A DNA stretch of 64,000 nucleotides, from contig NC_045140.1 in NCBI RefSeq assembly GCF_008831285.2, positions 11,838,505 to 11,902,504 of the forward strand. Direction: 5' to 3'. Source of the stretch: Nymphaea colorata. Taxonomy: Eukaryota > Streptophyta > Magnoliopsida > Nymphaeales > Nymphaeaceae. The translations under genes and the position numbers were made by a program. The first letter of the stretch is position 1; each line of letters starts with the position of its first letter. This document shows positions 1 to 12,500 of the stretch, one piece after another. A model generated the notes under the pieces. It had not been told where the DNA came from. It did not search any database and worked only from the letters and a program-made list of their open reading frames with translations.

Positions 1-324
1 GAATCCAACCACAATTAGTAACAATTGTGAAAATATCATTACCTTTTTTGCAACTAGCATGAACATCTCATTGCAGTAGGGGCTTTCCTCTTGAGAATAT
101 CCCTTTGGCATTAGTGAAGTCTTGTAGTGTTCTAAAGAATCATCCAATTTGTATTTTATTTTATATATTCATTTACATCCATTGGGTTTCACTACTTTTG
201 GTTAGAGGACAATGAAGGTGTACCGATCGTGCTTGCTCATTTAGCATCATAATTCTGAAGAGAAGTGAAAATCGGTCTTCGCACAATAGGCAGTGTTTTC
301 AATGGGGTTCCCCTGTCTCCGATA
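1..324. other. Left flank of the long-LTR retrotransposon
   Basis: AT-rich DNA with no recognisable exon. The retrotransposon insertion splits this sequence from the DNA beginning at 13819, so 1-329 joined to 13819 onward was contiguous before insertion. Short open frames here have no family resemblance that I can see. Confidence 0.5.
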
Positions 325-329
325 GTTTC

Positions 330-3300
330 TGTTACATCCACCCTTGTAGCGCCTCAAGCCGGCGACAGACGTAACCTCCCAGGACCTCTTAGTGGTAAAG
401 TAGCTGGCCCAAGATTGGCCTTACAAAATTTTCTACCCGGCTGGACACAATCCCAGCTCAATATGCCCTTGGGTAAGGATACAAGGAATGTTTCTCCCCT
501 CGCTAAGCTAGGTCTGAACCTACTACAACAATGTGGGTTTGAGGCCGTACAAGCGTAGCGTACATCAATAACTCATTCCTCACTCATTCCAGCATTCATC
601 ATTCACAACAAACCATACATACAATCCCTAGGACGTGCAAACCATCACCATGCACCCTAGGAAGGTCCGTAGTTCGGGTTCGTGTCCTTAGCTATCGAGC
701 TTTGGAGGTAACCCAAGCGCTACACGCCCGGAGGCAAGGCTGAAAACAAGTGCACCCGCCCTCGGGACTATAGGGTGATTCGGGTGCCTACCTCGCTGAA
801 GCAAGTTCAGCAGTCGCCCAAGGGCAAAGGCCAAAGCCCTTGGTACTCAGCACGTCGGTCTTCGCAAGTGAGGCGCCCGATCAAGATGGTCTTCCCTCCT
901 TGCTCAAGACAAAGACAGCATAGTCACTGCAATGGATTTCAGCGACTTAAGACGGAAGAAGGGATTGCACTTAGCTGGAAATGTTGGAACCCCTAGTGCG
1001 TTGATGAAGTAGGGGGAGGCAAGCGCTGACAAGGTGACAGCGTACACCCTTCTTCTCCCGGGATCAGCTCAGCACACGGTTGCTGGTGCTGCTCCTCCTT
1101 CTCAGCAATACACGCCAGAAAACAAATAGAGAAGGTTACTGTCGAAATGGCAAGGAAACAGAATATTTCCAAGCGTCGTTAGGAGACATCACCGTGAGAA
1201 CAATTTACCCTTGTTCGTTGTTGAGATTAGGGGGAGGCAGGCGCCGATTAGCCCGGCGCAAGCTAAGTCTCCTAACCGGTGCAGCTGCAATGGTTTAGTC
1301 TCTGCTGTCCGAAACTCCTTCCACGGTTTGGCGACAAGGCATTTCAACCAAACGCAAGCCAATCACTGAAAAAGACAACGATTAAGTGCAGAGATTCGAA
1401 GGCGGAGAGGCGTCACCAGATTGAGGATTAAACCCCTGGAGCTAGACGAAGAAGGGGTGAGGCTAGCTTCGATTGACGCCGAAGCACGCGCGCTGTCCTG
1501 GACAGCTAAAGCTCCCTGGTTCGCTGGTGAAGGTTCTGGATTCTCAGGCTTTGCCGACCTTCAAAAATTCATTAAAAATCAGCCACAGCTCGGAATGGGC
1601 TGAAATTTGGTGGGTAGCTGCCTCTGATAATTATGAAAGGACGCTCCAAAAATCACTGCAATCTGAGCCTTCTAAGGTCAGGTCGTTGAAGGCTAAAGAT
1701 GCCGGACTGTTGTAGTCAACAGGGTCTGTTCAGGAACAGGGCAGAACGAAGGCGAGTTGCAGACCAGTTCATCTTCAAAAATTCATTCCTGTCGATCCAG
1801 ACACCCAAAAATCCTGAAATTTGGATTGAAGGGAGCTGACACACCACAGTTTAGACGCCCAAAAGATTGGGCCCAAACAAGAACTCCTTGGCCCAGTCGT
1901 TTAAGGGTTTTGGAGCCCGACGTCGCAGGGTGGAGCTCCGTTCAGGACGCCTGAAGAATGTTCAGACACCGGTCACTTCAAATCTTCACTCCAGTCGCCT
2001 TCTTCACTCAATGATCGTCGAATCGCATCAGCAGGTTCCCAAGACACCCAGGAAGGATCACTCCAAGGGCCGAATTCAAATCTGTCCTCTGGTGGTAGCT
2101 CCTGGAAGTCCCGCGGCGCTGCAGCTGTAATGTTCAACTCAGGCGGGTGTAGGAAGATTCAGCCCTTCAATCAGCCCTCCGATCGATCACATTCAATCAA
2201 AATGATAACCAGAGTATTAAACATCAAGGTTAGATCAAGAACAGCAAGATAGATCGAATGAGGGTAGTCAGATCACCCGATTTTGTGGTTTTCCCCAAAT
2301 TCTGATGAAGATGGGGCGCTGCCGCCGTTCTGACGGAGATTACAGGATTCCACCACTGTGCACACCGAATTCAGGCCGAAGCTCATATCTCCCTCATCTG
2401 ACCTCGGATTCGGGCCCTCCTTAGCTTGAAATCTGCGTCTGGAAGTCAGGAAGGTGACCACGGTGGCCGATCACCGAGATTCATCGCCATTTTCTTCAGA
2501 TTTGCAGATGAACAGGAACTGGTCGGCGTTAAAACAGGGGAAACAGTCCCGACTGTTCAAAACGCGATTACTCCCTCATTTCTGGTCGGATTCGGCTCAT
2601 TCCAGGTTCGTTGGCTTCGTATGGATGTGGGGGATCTCGCCCAAGTGTCTGATAGTAAAAACCCTCTCTGGATTTCTTCAGATTCGCAGTTTATCAGGGT
2701 TCAGGGACTGTTTCACAGGGACAGGGTGAAGGCTGTTCCGTTTTTCGTATTCACTCTTTTCCTTTCATTTTCTCCTCGATTTCTCGCAGCGTTCACATAA
2801 CAGATGCAAGATTAAGCATGCGCTACAGAAATCCTCTAGTCCCCCATCGATTTAACCCTCTGATTGCAGTGTTAGACAGACGGAAGGGACCCGACTGAAT
2901 GCGCTGCTCACGACTGCTAGAATCGATCGGATGACTCTTCAGACCAGCAGCAATCGCCCGAGCTACCTTCGATGATTTCCACACTAGTTGGAAACACCTC
3001 CGGCGTCAGCAACGTTAGAGCTACCTTCTGGAACGAACGGACAACGAGAGGAAGCCGTCGGGATCAAGGCTTACCTCTTGGAGACCGTCGAAAATCGATT
3101 ACAGCAGAGAGGAAAGCACCGTGATCAGCACTTCCACGTCCGCCGCTTCTCCCGTGGATGAACGTCGCCCTTCAGCCGTCCCGTGATCGACCGGCTCGCA
3201 CTTCGTTCAGCCCTCAAGCAGCTCCGGCCAGAGGCTTCTCAGAGCTGTCGATTTCAGCAAAATGGGAGGAAGAAATCACAGCCGAGCGTCCGGTGCTGGC

Positions 3301-4594
3301 CTCCGGCACCAGCCCTCTGGTTGCTCGACTTTCCGACCGCACTCCGGCGTCTTCTCCGGCCAATGGCTTCTCAGAGAGGAAGGGAGGTGCAGGCATTGAA
3401 GGGGGCAAGCTTCTCAGCCGCCATGGTGACAAGCTCTCGTGCGAGAGAGGAAGAAAACTTCTATTTCATCAAAACTTAGGGTAAAAGTCCATCACTTAGC
3501 TTATAAAGCCAAAGTGACTCGGGACGCCCCTGAACCGTCCCGATACAAGAACAAAACTGAAACATAAACAAAGTATATACAAGAGAAACGGTACGGCCGA
3601 GATGGCCTACCAAAAAGACTCCGACTCGGGTCTTCCTTCCGCTCCAAGGTGCTGCCTCGATGCCTCGCCTGGGTCCTAACCCACTTCGTCTAGACTCGGT
3701 CTAGACGGCCTTCATCTCTGCCCATCTCAGTTTCCTGGACTGTCTCTATTCTGGACGCCAGAACATCCTCTGTGGCTGTCCGTCCTGTCTGTCGGCCCTG
3801 TCTCCGTTCTGAACGTCTGAACGACTCCTGTCCCTGTCCAGTCTGTGTGTCCTCCGTTTGACCGTCTGGATTCCGACAGTCCCTGTCCAGAACACCCTGT
3901 CTCCATGGTGTGTCCAGCAAGCTGAGCCTCGCGTGCTAGGTCCAGCCCACTCCGCTCGAGTACGTCTGGCTTGGCCTGGGTGGGCAGAGTGGCCTCACCT
4001 TGTCCAAGCTCTATGGCATGAAGTCCTCCAGTCAACGGGCTAGCCTCGCTCGTAGTAAATGCACCGGTGGAGTGCGGGGCTGTCATCCCGTCAACCTCCC
4101 TTGGCTGCATAGTGCCCTCGCCCGCTTGCTCCTCGGCTGCGCCCTTGCCCTCGGCATCGTCTACGGCACTGGTAGCCGTGGTGTCACTCCGGCCAGCCTC
4201 TCCATGCACTAGCCCGTGGGCGCTATCTGAGGGCGCGGGGTCTTCAACCTCCCTCGGCCGTGCGTCGCCCTCGACCACCACCGCGGCGTCCTCTCGGTGA
4301 GCCTTCCTTGCGTCTATGCTCATCTTCCTGCAAGTCATGTTAGCCTCACAACAAATAACAGAAGGGTCAGTGGCCGCGGGTGCCTTCCCTGCTCGGCGTG
4401 GGCGCTCGGCGCCCTCATCTCTCGGCAGCCTCTCGATGGTGTGCTGGCCCGCGCCACCTTCGGCCGCTCTCGGCCCTCTTCAGCGCTCATGGCCGACGCT
4501 CGTCCGGCCCTCCCGCTGGCTGCTCCCGTCATCTGGCCTGGTTTCGGCAGTGCCGTCGGCTGCTCTCGGCCAACTCGTAGGTAGCCCTGTAACA
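330..4594 (-). repeat. 3' LTR (left copy) of the long chromovirus
   Basis: This 4265-bp LTR starts TGTTACATCC and ends CCTGTAACA on the plus strand. It lies downstream of pol on the coding (minus) strand, so it is the 3' LTR. It carries an 11-bp insertion near 573-583 relative to the other LTR and lacks an 11-bp segment (near 3770) present there. Open frames on both strands inside it are mostly GC-driven shadows, except the minus-strand frame that continues pol. Confidence 0.95.
3727..4479 (-). pseudogene. Continuation of the pol reading frame inside the 3' LTR, after a TGA
   Basis: Immediately past the TGA that ends gag-pol (4480-4482), the same reading frame stays open for about 250 codons to 3727. 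The encoded stretch is hydrophilic, rich in Ala, Glu, Arg, Gly, Thr and Asp, with no domain I recognise. In the other LTR the TGA position is CGA, so the stop looks like a single C-to-T change on the coding strand. It may be a derived nonsense mutation in a longer ancestral product, or the frame may be open only because of base composition. Confidence 0.5.
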
Positions 4595-7500
4595 GATCCA
4601 CCCCCCTTGGATTGAGCTTGTCCCCAAGCTCTAGTCGGGAAGCGGTGGTGAACCTGATCCCATAGCTCCCATGACGTCCCACTATCCGGCCCCTCCCACT
4701 CGACTAACACCTCATGACGCTGCTGCCCATTCCTCTGCACATGCCTATGGCACAAGATGCGATATGACGTCGGTAACTGTGGCGGTAGAGGCTCGGTCAT
4801 CTCTGTTGGCTGCCCGTGGTGCGGTTTCAGCCTGGTGACATGGAATACGGGGTGAACCATGGTTGACTGGGGTAGAGCCAATCGATAGGCTGCCTTGCCT
4901 ACCCTCTGCAAGACTGGAAAAGGCCCATAGTACCTCGGGAGAAGTTTCGAATACGGTTGGCCCAAGAGAGATCGTTGTTTGAATGGGAGCCTCTTGAGCC
5001 ACACATAATCCCCAACTGTGAACTCCCTATCTTTTCTGCCCTTGTTATAGTTCTGTCGCATACGATGTTGGCCCTTAAGGATGTTCTTCTTCAGTGAATC
5101 TAGAAGCTCGTCATGAGTACGAAGACTACAGTCAACCTCGTCTTCCATGGATGTGCCTCCCTCATATCGGACAACGGTGGGAGGAGGGTACCCGTATACG
5201 GCTTCGTGGGGTGTCATATTGATGGATGAGTGATGGCTGGTGTTGTAGGACCACTCAGCCCAAGATAGGTACCGAACCCATGTGTTCGGTCTATCCCCTG
5301 CGTAGCACCGAAGATACGTCTCTAGCATGCGGTTGACGATCTCACTCTGACCGTCCGTCTGAGGGTGATGTGCGGTACTAGCTAGGAGTGTTGTCCCGGC
5401 CATCTTCAGGTACTCCTTCCAAAAGAGGCTCATGAAGATGGAGTCTCTGTCACATACAATCGTCTGAGGCATACCATGAAGCTTTCCTACATGGTTGTGG
5501 TATACCTCAGCCACCATAGGCCCGTTGTAATGATTCGGGAGTGGAGCAAAATGACTATACTTCGATAAGCGGTCCACCACCACAAGGATTGCTTCCTTGT
5601 TTTCAGATTTGGGTAGAGCGTCTATAAAGTCCATGGAGACGTCTACCCAAGGCCTAGTCGGAATAGGCAAGGGGTGCAGCAAGCCGGGAGGCTTAATGGC
5701 CTCGTATTTCTCTCTTTGGCATGTGTGACACTGCCTCACCATTTGCCTAACATCAGATTTGAAGCCCTCCCACCAAAACTGTCCTTTGATGCGGTTGGCG
5801 GTTTTGGCCACCCCTTCATGCCCGGTGGAGGGTGTAGAGTGAAAGTGCTCAAACAACTCACGAATCAAGGGGGAACCCTTAGGTATTACAACCTTCCCCT
5901 TGCGACGTAACAGCCATCTTTCTTGGCTGTACAAAGGTATACTGTCCGGATTTTGTTGGAGAGAAACCGTTAACAATATAAGGCTTTCGTCTTCTTGCTG
6001 GGCTGCCCGAATTCTGTCCCAAAGATCGGTTTCCAAAACCGATAGCGTCATCAATTGCTCACTAAGGCGTGAGAGGGAGTCAGCCGCCGTGTTATCTGCC
6101 CCGCGTTTGTATTCAATCTCGAAGTCGTAGCCAAGGAGCTTGGCTAGCCACCTTTGCTGCGTCGGAGTCGATACTCTTTGTTTCATCATGTAGCGTAGGC
6201 TATTGTGATCGGTCCTCACCTTGAACTTCCAGCCAATCAAGTAGGGGCGCCACTTCTCTACAGCCATTACAATAGCTAGAAGCTCCTTTTCATAAGTAGA
6301 GAGTGGCTTTGCCCTTTGCGTAAGAGCCTTGGACATGAAAGCTATCGGGTGGCCAGATTGGCTAAGGACGGCTCCCACACCCGTGTCACTAGCGTCGGTC
6401 TCCACTAAGAACTCTTGTGTAGAATCTGGAAGGGTCAATACCGGGACTGCTAGCGTAGCTGCCTTCAACTGATCGAAGGCTTTACGGGACTGGTCAGTCC
6501 TAACAAACAAGCCTTTCTTCAACATCTTCGTCAAGGGCGAAGCTATCGTCTCGTACCCTTGTATAAATCGACGATAATATCCCGTGAGGCCCAAAAATCC
6601 TCTCAGCCCTCTAGTATCCTTAGGAACTGGCCATCTGGTCATGGCGTGAAGCTTCTCGGGGTCTGTCCGTACCCCATCTTTGGACACAATATGTCCAAGG
6701 TAGCCGATGGAATCTTGCCCGAAATTGCATTTTGATCGCTTGGCATAAAGTGTATTATCCCGCAGGATTTGGAGGACTCGTCTGAGGTGTTTGGCGTGCT
6801 GGTCTATATCCTTACTATACACAAAGATATCATCGAAAAACACTAAGACAAAATCACAGAGATGGCATCTGAAAAGATCATTCATACACCGCTGAAACGT
6901 CGCCGGTGTGTTAGTGAGTCCAAACAGCATCACAAGAAACTCATAATGGCCGTCGTGCGTACGGAATGTTGTTTTGTATATGTCCCTTTCCTCCATCCGT
7001 ATTTGGTGATATCCAGCGCGTAGGTCCAGCTTTGAGAAGATGGAGGACCCGGCAAGTTCATTTAATAATTCGTCTATCACCAGAATTGGATGACGATCCT
7101 TGATGGTAGCGTCATTGAGTGCTCTATAATCGACACAAAATCGCCATGATCCATCTTTTTTCTTCACAAGGAGGACCGGGGAGGAGAAGGGGCTTGCACT
7201 CGGTCTTATAATCCCTCCTTCAATCATTTCCTTCACCAAGCGTTCAATTTCAGCCTTTTGAGTAAACCCATATCGATAGGGTCTCACATTGATGGGCTCC
7301 GTGCCATTCGACAAGTTGATTTGGTGATTGTAGGAGCGCTTGGGTGGCAAACCGGTTGGCTCTTCAAATAAATCGGTGAAGTCCTTCAATACATGCTGTA
7401 TTTCGAGGGGGACTATTTCTGTTGGTTCTTCCTTGGCTGGCACATCCGTGGCCATAGCCACTAACCAATACGCGGGCTGTTGAGCTACTAACGCTTTGAG

Positions 7501-8790
7501 GGCTGCCCGTGGCTTAACGCTTGAGCTCATGGCTGTCAACGTGATCCGTTCTTCACCACCATCCTTAGAGAAACTCATTCGAAGGTTGGCAAAATCCCAA
7601 TGGATTACTCCCAAGGTCTCCAGCCATTGAATGCCTAACACAATGTCGACTCCACCAAGGGGTAAAACAAACACGTCCACTTTGAAGGGTACTTTGTTCA
7701 TAACGAGTTCTAAGTCTTTGCATCTTCCTTCACAAGGGAGCTTAGACTCGTCGCCTACCATGACTGTAAATGGAGCTTGAGGCTCAATGCGGCATCCCAA
7801 CTTGTTAGCAAATTCTAGACTCATGAAATTATGAGTGGCCCCCGAGTCTAGGCGGACCACAAGTCTGGTCTGATTGACATACCCTCTAACTCTCATTGCT
7901 TTAGCCTTACTCGGGTCGGTCAAGGAATGGCAAGACGTCTCCTCTCCAACGGCTGCCTCTACTAAAACCTCTGGTGGAACCTCATCCTCACTAGAATCCT
8001 CATCGGTGGGTGGTTCTTCATCGTCCTCAAGGACTGCATAAAGCCGTTTCTTTTTGCACTCATGGCCCTTGTGCCACTTTTCTTCACAATTGTAACATAG
8101 CCCTTGCTGAAATCGCCGGTCCCTCTTTTCCTTGGTGATATAAGTGATCTTTCGTGGGGGATGTTGGGGTGGAGGTGCGTTCTTCTTCTTGAAGTTAGCT
8201 TTTGTGTTGATGGGGGTTCTGGCCCGATGTGGGTCATACCCTTTTGCATCTTTCCTTATGGCGCGTTTAAGCTCCATTTTCTCTTCCTTATCCCTAGCCA
8301 CCTTCATACAAATTCGTAGATCTCGTGACTCTTGCGTCTGAACGGCTAGACGGATTTCTGGTTGCAATCCAGCAATAAAGGCCCCCACGAGGGCATCTTC
8401 GTTCCAATCCTCAACTAGACACGACAACCTCTCAAACTGGTCTTGATATTCAATCACCGGTCCCGTTTGCTTTAGGCTGTTTAGCTGAACATTGAAGTCT
8501 CTTTGGCTGGCCCTTTCAAATCTCTCTATCAAACCGGCTCGAAACTGGTCCCATCCTTGGTTTGGTGTCTTCCTCATGGTATATTGGTACCAATGAAGGG
8601 CATTATCCTCAAAATACATCATTGCTCGGTCAATTTTATGCTCATGGGCGATTCGTTGACATTGGAAGTACTTCTCGACCTTGCATACCCAATCTCGAAC
8701 CTTGGTCCCATTAAACGTTGGGCATTCCATTCGTGGAAGAGGCAAGGGTGCCTCCTCACGTGGTCTCTCATGTCGACCCCTTCGCATCAT
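4480..8790 (-). CDS. Chromovirus gag-pol polyprotein
   Basis: A 1436-residue ORF encoding the capsid region and all enzymes for reverse transcription and integration. Gag core is at about residues 20-180 ([15 protein letters not shown]). A zinc knuckle has C232, C235, H240 and C245. Protease has D315 in [10 protein letters not shown]. Reverse transcriptase spans about 500-700 with FFDD at 651-654. RNase H has D799, E834, D861 and D904. Integrase has the HHCC finger (H984, H991, C1021, C1024) and catalytic D1054, D1114 and E1150 with 35 residues between the last two. A GPF/Y-like module lies near 1285-1320 and a chromodomain-like segment (VLVEWEG) near 1340-1385. The last ~38 residues are read from the LTR. 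The start overlaps the upstream gag ORF stop by ATGA in another frame. All catalytic residues are present, so it could be functional if the gag junction is bridged. Confidence 0.93.
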   Translation of the reverse strand: MMRRGRHERPREEAPLPLPRMECPTFNGTKVRDWVCKVEKYFQCQRIAHEHKIDRAMMYFEDNALHWYQYTMRKTPNQGWDQFRAGLIERFERASQRDFNVQLNSLKQTGPVIEYQDQFERLSCLVEDWNEDALVGAFIAGLQPEIRLAVQTQESRDLRICMKVARDKEEKMELKRAIRKDAKGYDPHRARTPINTKANFKKKNAPPPQHPPRKITYITKEKRDRRFQQGLCYNCEEKWHKGHECKKKRLYAVLEDDEEPPTDEDSSEDEVPPEVLVEAAVGEETSCHSLTDPSKAKAMRVRGYVNQTRLVVRLDSGATHNFMSLEFANKLGCRIEPQAPFTVMVGDESKLPCEGRCKDLELVMNKVPFKVDVFVLPLGGVDIVLGIQWLETLGVIHWDFANLRMSFSKDGGEERITLTAMSSSVKPRAALKALVAQQPAYWLVAMATDVPAKEEPTEIVPLEIQHVLKDFTDLFEEPTGLPPKRSYNHQINLSNGTEPINVRPYRYGFTQKAEIERLVKEMIEGGIIRPSASPFSSPVLLVKKKDGSWRFCVDYRALNDATIKDRHPILVIDELLNELAGSSIFSKLDLRAGYHQIRMEERDIYKTTFRTHDGHYEFLVMLFGLTNTPATFQRCMNDLFRCHLCDFVLVFFDDIFVYSKDIDQHAKHLRRVLQILRDNTLYAKRSKCNFGQDSIGYLGHIVSKDGVRTDPEKLHAMTRWPVPKDTRGLRGFLGLTGYYRRFIQGYETIASPLTKMLKKGLFVRTDQSRKAFDQLKAATLAVPVLTLPDSTQEFLVETDASDTGVGAVLSQSGHPIAFMSKALTQRAKPLSTYEKELLAIVMAVEKWRPYLIGWKFKVRTDHNSLRYMMKQRVSTPTQQRWLAKLLGYDFEIEYKRGADNTAADSLSRLSEQLMTLSVLETDLWDRIRAAQQEDESLILLTVSLQQNPDSIPLYSQERWLLRRKGKVVIPKGSPLIRELFEHFHSTPSTGHEGVAKTANRIKGQFWWEGFKSDVRQMVRQCHTCQREKYEAIKPPGLLHPLPIPTRPWVDVSMDFIDALPKSENKEAILVVVDRLSKYSHFAPLPNHYNGPMVAEVYHNHVGKLHGMPQTIVCDRDSIFMSLFWKEYLKMAGTTLLASTAHHPQTDGQSEIVNRMLETYLRCYAGDRPNTWVRYLSWAEWSYNTSHHSSINMTPHEAVYGYPPPTVVRYEGGTSMEDEVDCSLRTHDELLDSLKKNILKGQHRMRQNYNKGRKDREFTVGDYVWLKRLPFKQRSLLGQPYSKLLPRYYGPFPVLQRVGKAAYRLALPQSTMVHPVFHVTRLKPHHGQPTEMTEPLPPQLPTSYRILCHRHVQRNGQQRHEVLVEWEGPDSGTSWELWDQVHHRFPTRAWGQAQSKGGGSVTGLPTSWPRAADGTAETRPDDGSSQREGRTSVGHER
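4595..4612 (-). other. Polypurine tract of the long chromovirus
   Basis: Read on the minus strand, a purine run AAGGGGGGTGGATC directly abuts the 3' LTR. This is the expected primer position for plus-strand DNA synthesis. Confidence 0.85.
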
Positions 8791-9434
8791 CCCTCTACGT
8801 GGGAGCTGCCCTCTTCGGTCTCGGTTTGGGGTTCATGGCGTCTTCTCCTCTCGGGCTGGGGTCTTAGTGGCCTAACTACCCCTTGTTTTTGCTCATGACC
8901 CTCTTCTCCAGCTGGCCTAGGAGGAGGATGGAGTGTATTTTTGTTTTCCTCCCCTCGTGGTGAAGGTCGTCCCTCGCCTATAAGGGTGGTTCCTCCACTA
9001 GGTGCCCCCGTGGCTTGTGAGATGAGTTGTTGAAGCCCTTTTAATAAATATGGGACACTTAGGGGGTTAACTTCTTTAGGCCTCTCTTGAGAAGTGCTGG
9101 GTGAGTTCGGATAGGCAGGTTGGGGAATAGGGCCCGGGCCATGTACCGAAGCCCCTTGTGATCTCCTTTCAATTCGGTCCAACCTCTCACTTTGGGCTCT
9201 CATTTCCTCTTGCTTATGGGCTAATCGTTCATGGATGGCTTGTGTTTCTCTCATGAACGCCGCTTGCTGGGCTGTAAGCTGTTGTATAGACGTGATTAAG
9301 ACACTTAAATCAGATGAAGGGAGGGTGAGTTGAGGATCTACATTGGCTGCGGTGTCTCCCTCCTCAACTATATCGGTTTCCTCCACCTCCCTAACCGGCT
9401 GCTTCTCTTTGCGCCCCATGACTGCGTTATGCAC
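8787..9434 (-). CDS. Chromovirus gag N-terminal ORF
   Basis: A 215-residue ORF between the primer site and gag-pol. Residues ~45-95 are rich in Gln, Glu, Arg and Ala with heptad-like spacing ([19 protein letters not shown]), consistent with the coiled coil found before the capsid in many plant gypsy gags. The rest is Pro/Gly/Arg-rich linker. It ends in TGA overlapping the ATG of gag-pol and is in a different frame. Either a small indel split a single gag, or the two are expressed by re-initiation or frameshift. The family usually has one continuous gag, so an indel is the simpler explanation. Confidence 0.75.
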   Translation of the reverse strand: MHNAVMGRKEKQPVREVEETDIVEEGDTAANVDPQLTLPSSDLSVLITSIQQLTAQQAAFMRETQAIHERLAHKQEEMRAQSERLDRIERRSQGASVHGPGPIPQPAYPNSPSTSQERPKEVNPLSVPYLLKGLQQLISQATGAPSGGTTLIGEGRPSPRGEENKNTLHPPPRPAGEEGHEQKQGVVRPLRPQPERRRRHEPQTETEEGSSHVEG

Positions 9435-9530
9435 TCTACTCTAAAGTCGATTCTCAACTGCCCCAGCTGCTCACAACCGTCACACTGTGCTGCCCTAACT
9501 GAACCAATCTGAATAAGAAAACCCACTAAG

Positions 9531-9544
9531 CCGCTCTGATACCA
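9531..9544 (-). other. Primer binding site for initiator tRNA-Met
   Basis: On the minus strand TGGTATCAGAGCGG begins 3 bases inside the 5' LTR. TGGTATCAGAGC is the standard plant tRNA-iMet 3'-end complement used by gypsy and copia elements. Confidence 0.92.
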
Positions 9545-9547
9545 AAC

Positions 9548-12500
9548 TGTTACATCCACCCTTGTAGCGCCTCAAGCCGGCGACAGACGTAACCTCCCAG
9601 GACCTCTTAGTGGTAAAGTAGCTGGCCCAAGATTGGCCTTACAAAATTTTCTACCCGGCTGGACACAATCCCAGCTCAATATGCCCTTGGGTAAGGATAC
9701 AAGGAATGTTTCTCCCCTCGCTAAGCTAGGTCTGAACCTACTACAACAATGTGGGTTCGAGGCCGTACAAGCGTAGCGTACATCAATAACTCATTCCAGC
9801 ATTCATCATTCACAACAAACCATACATACAATCCCTAGGACGTGCAAACCATCACCATGCACCCTAGGAAGGTCCGTAGTTCGGGTTCGTGTCCTTAGCT
9901 ATCGAGCTTTGGAGGTAACCCAAGCACTACACGCCCGGAGGCAAGGCTGAAAACAAGTGCACCTGCCCTCGGGACTATAGGGTGATTCGGGTGCCTACCT
10001 GGCTGAAGCAAGTTCAACAGTCGCCCAAGGGCAAAGACCAAATCCCTTGGTACTCAGCACGTCGGTCTTCGCAAGTGAGGCGCCCGATCAAGATGGTCTT
10101 CCCTCCTTGCTCAAGACAAAGACAACATAGTCACTGCAATGGATTTCAGCGACTTAAGACGGAAGAAGGGATTGCAGTTAGCTGGAAATGTTGGAACCCC
10201 TAGTGCGTTGATGAAGTAGGGGGAGGCAAGCGCTGACAAGGTGACAGCGTACACCCTTCTTCTCCCGGGATCAGCTCAGCACACGGTTGCTGGTGCTGCT
10301 CCTCCTTCTCAGCAATACACGCCAGAAAACAAATAGAGAAGGTTACTGTCGAAATGGCAAGGAAACAGAATATTTCCAAGCGTCGTTAGGAGACATCACC
10401 GTGAGAACATTTTACCCCTGTTCGTTGTTGAGATTAGGGGGAGGCAGGCGCCGATTAGCCCGGCGTAAGCTAAGTCTCCTAACCGGTGCAGCTGCAATGG
10501 TTTAGTCCCTGCTGTCCGCAACTCCTTCCACGGTTTGGTTACAAGGCATTTCAACCAAACGCAAGCCAATCACTGAAAAAGACAACGATTAAGTGCAGAG
10601 ATTCGAAGGCGGAGAGGCGTCACCAGATTGAGGATTAAACCCCTGGAGCTAGATGAAGAAGGGGGTGAGGCTAGCTTCGATTGACGCCGAAGCACGCGCG
10701 CTGTCCTGGACAGCTAAAGCTCCCTTGTTCGCTGGTGAAGGTTATTGATTCTCAGGCTTTGCCGACCTTCAAAAATTCATTAAAAATCAGCCACAGCTCG
10801 GAATGGGTTGAAATTTGGTGGCTAGCTGCCTCTGATAATTATGAAGGGACGCTCCAAAAATCACTGCAATCTGAGCCTTCTAAGGTCAGGTCGTTGAAGG
10901 CTAAAGATGCCGGACTGTCGTAGTCAACAGGGTCTGTTCAGGAACAGGGCAGAACGAAGGCGAGTTGCAGACCAGTTCATCTTCAAAAATTCATTCATGT
11001 CGATCCAGACACCCAAAAATCCTGAAATTTGGATTGAAGGGATCTGACACACCAAAGTTTGGACGCCCAAAAGATTGGGCCCAAACAAGAACTCCTTGGC
11101 CCAGTCGTTGAAGGGTTTTGGAGCCCGACGTCGCAGGGTGAAGCTCCGTTCAGGACGCCTGAAGAATGTTCAGACACCGGTCACTTCAAATCTTCACTCC
11201 AGTCGCCTTCTTCACTCAATGATCGTCGAATCGCATCAGCAGGTTCCCAAGACACCCAGGAAGGATCACTCCAAGGGCCGAATTCAAATCTGTCCTCTGG
11301 TGGTAGCTCCTGGAAGTCCCGCGGCGCTGCAGCTGTAATGTTCAACTCAGGCGGGTGTAGGAAGATTCAGCCCTTCAATCAGCCCTCCGATCGATCACAT
11401 TCAATCAAAATGATAACCAGAGTATTAAACATCAAGGTTAGATCAAGAACAGCAAGACAGATCGAATGAGGGTAGTCAGATCACCCGATTTCGTGGTTTT
11501 CCCCAAATTCTGATGAAGATGGGGGCGCTGCCGCCGTTCTGGCGGAGATTACAGGATTCCACCACTGTTCACACAGGATTCAGGCCGAAGCTCATATCTC
11601 CCTCATCTGACCTCGGATTCGGGCCTTCCTTAGCTTGAAATCTGCGTCTGGAAGTCAGGAAGGTGACCACGGTGGCCGATCACCGAGATTCATCGCCATT
11701 TTTTTCAGATTTGCAGATGAACAGGAACTGGTCGGCGGCAAAACAGGGGAAACAGTCCCGACTGTTCAAAACGCGATTACTCCCTCATTTCTGGTCGGAT
11801 TCGGCTCATTCCAGGTTCGTTGGCTTCGTATGGATGTGGGGGATCTCGCCCAGGTGTCTGATAGTAAAAACCCTCTCTGGATTTCTTAGATTCGCAGTTT
11901 ATCAGGGTTCAGGGACTGTTTCACAGGGACAGGGCGAAGGCTGTTTCGTTTTTCGTATTCACTCGATTCCTTTCATTTTCTCCTCGATTTCTCGCAGCGT
12001 TCACATAACAGAAGCAAGATTAAGCATGCGCTACAGAAATCCTCTAGTCCCCCATCGATTTAACCCTCTGATTGCAGTGTTAGACAGACGGAAGGGACCC
12101 GACTGAATGCGCTGCTCACGACTGCTAGAATCGATCGGATGACTCTTCAGACCAGCAGCAATCGCCCGAGCTACCTTCGATGATTTCCACACTAGTTGGA
12201 AACACCTCCGGCGTCAGCAGCGTTAGAGCTACCTTCTGGAACGAACGGACAACAAGAGGAAGCCGTCGGGATCAAGGCTTACCTCTTGGAGACCGTCGGA
12301 AATCGATTACAGCAGGGAGGAAAGCACCGTGATCAGCACTTCCACGTTCGCCGCTTCTCCCGTGGATGAACGTCGCCCTTCAGCCATCCCGTGATCGACC
12401 GGCTCGCACTTCGTTCAGCCCTCAAGCAGCTCCGGCCAGAGGCTTCTCAGAGCTGTCGATTTCAGCAAAATGGGAGGAAGAAATCGCAGCCGAGCGTCCG

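Noticed and set aside
265-4300. Many plus-strand frames in the LTR (for example 3158-3484, 2426-2800)
   Set aside because: They recur in the other LTR at the same offsets and overlap the minus-strand coding direction; no domain is recognisable.
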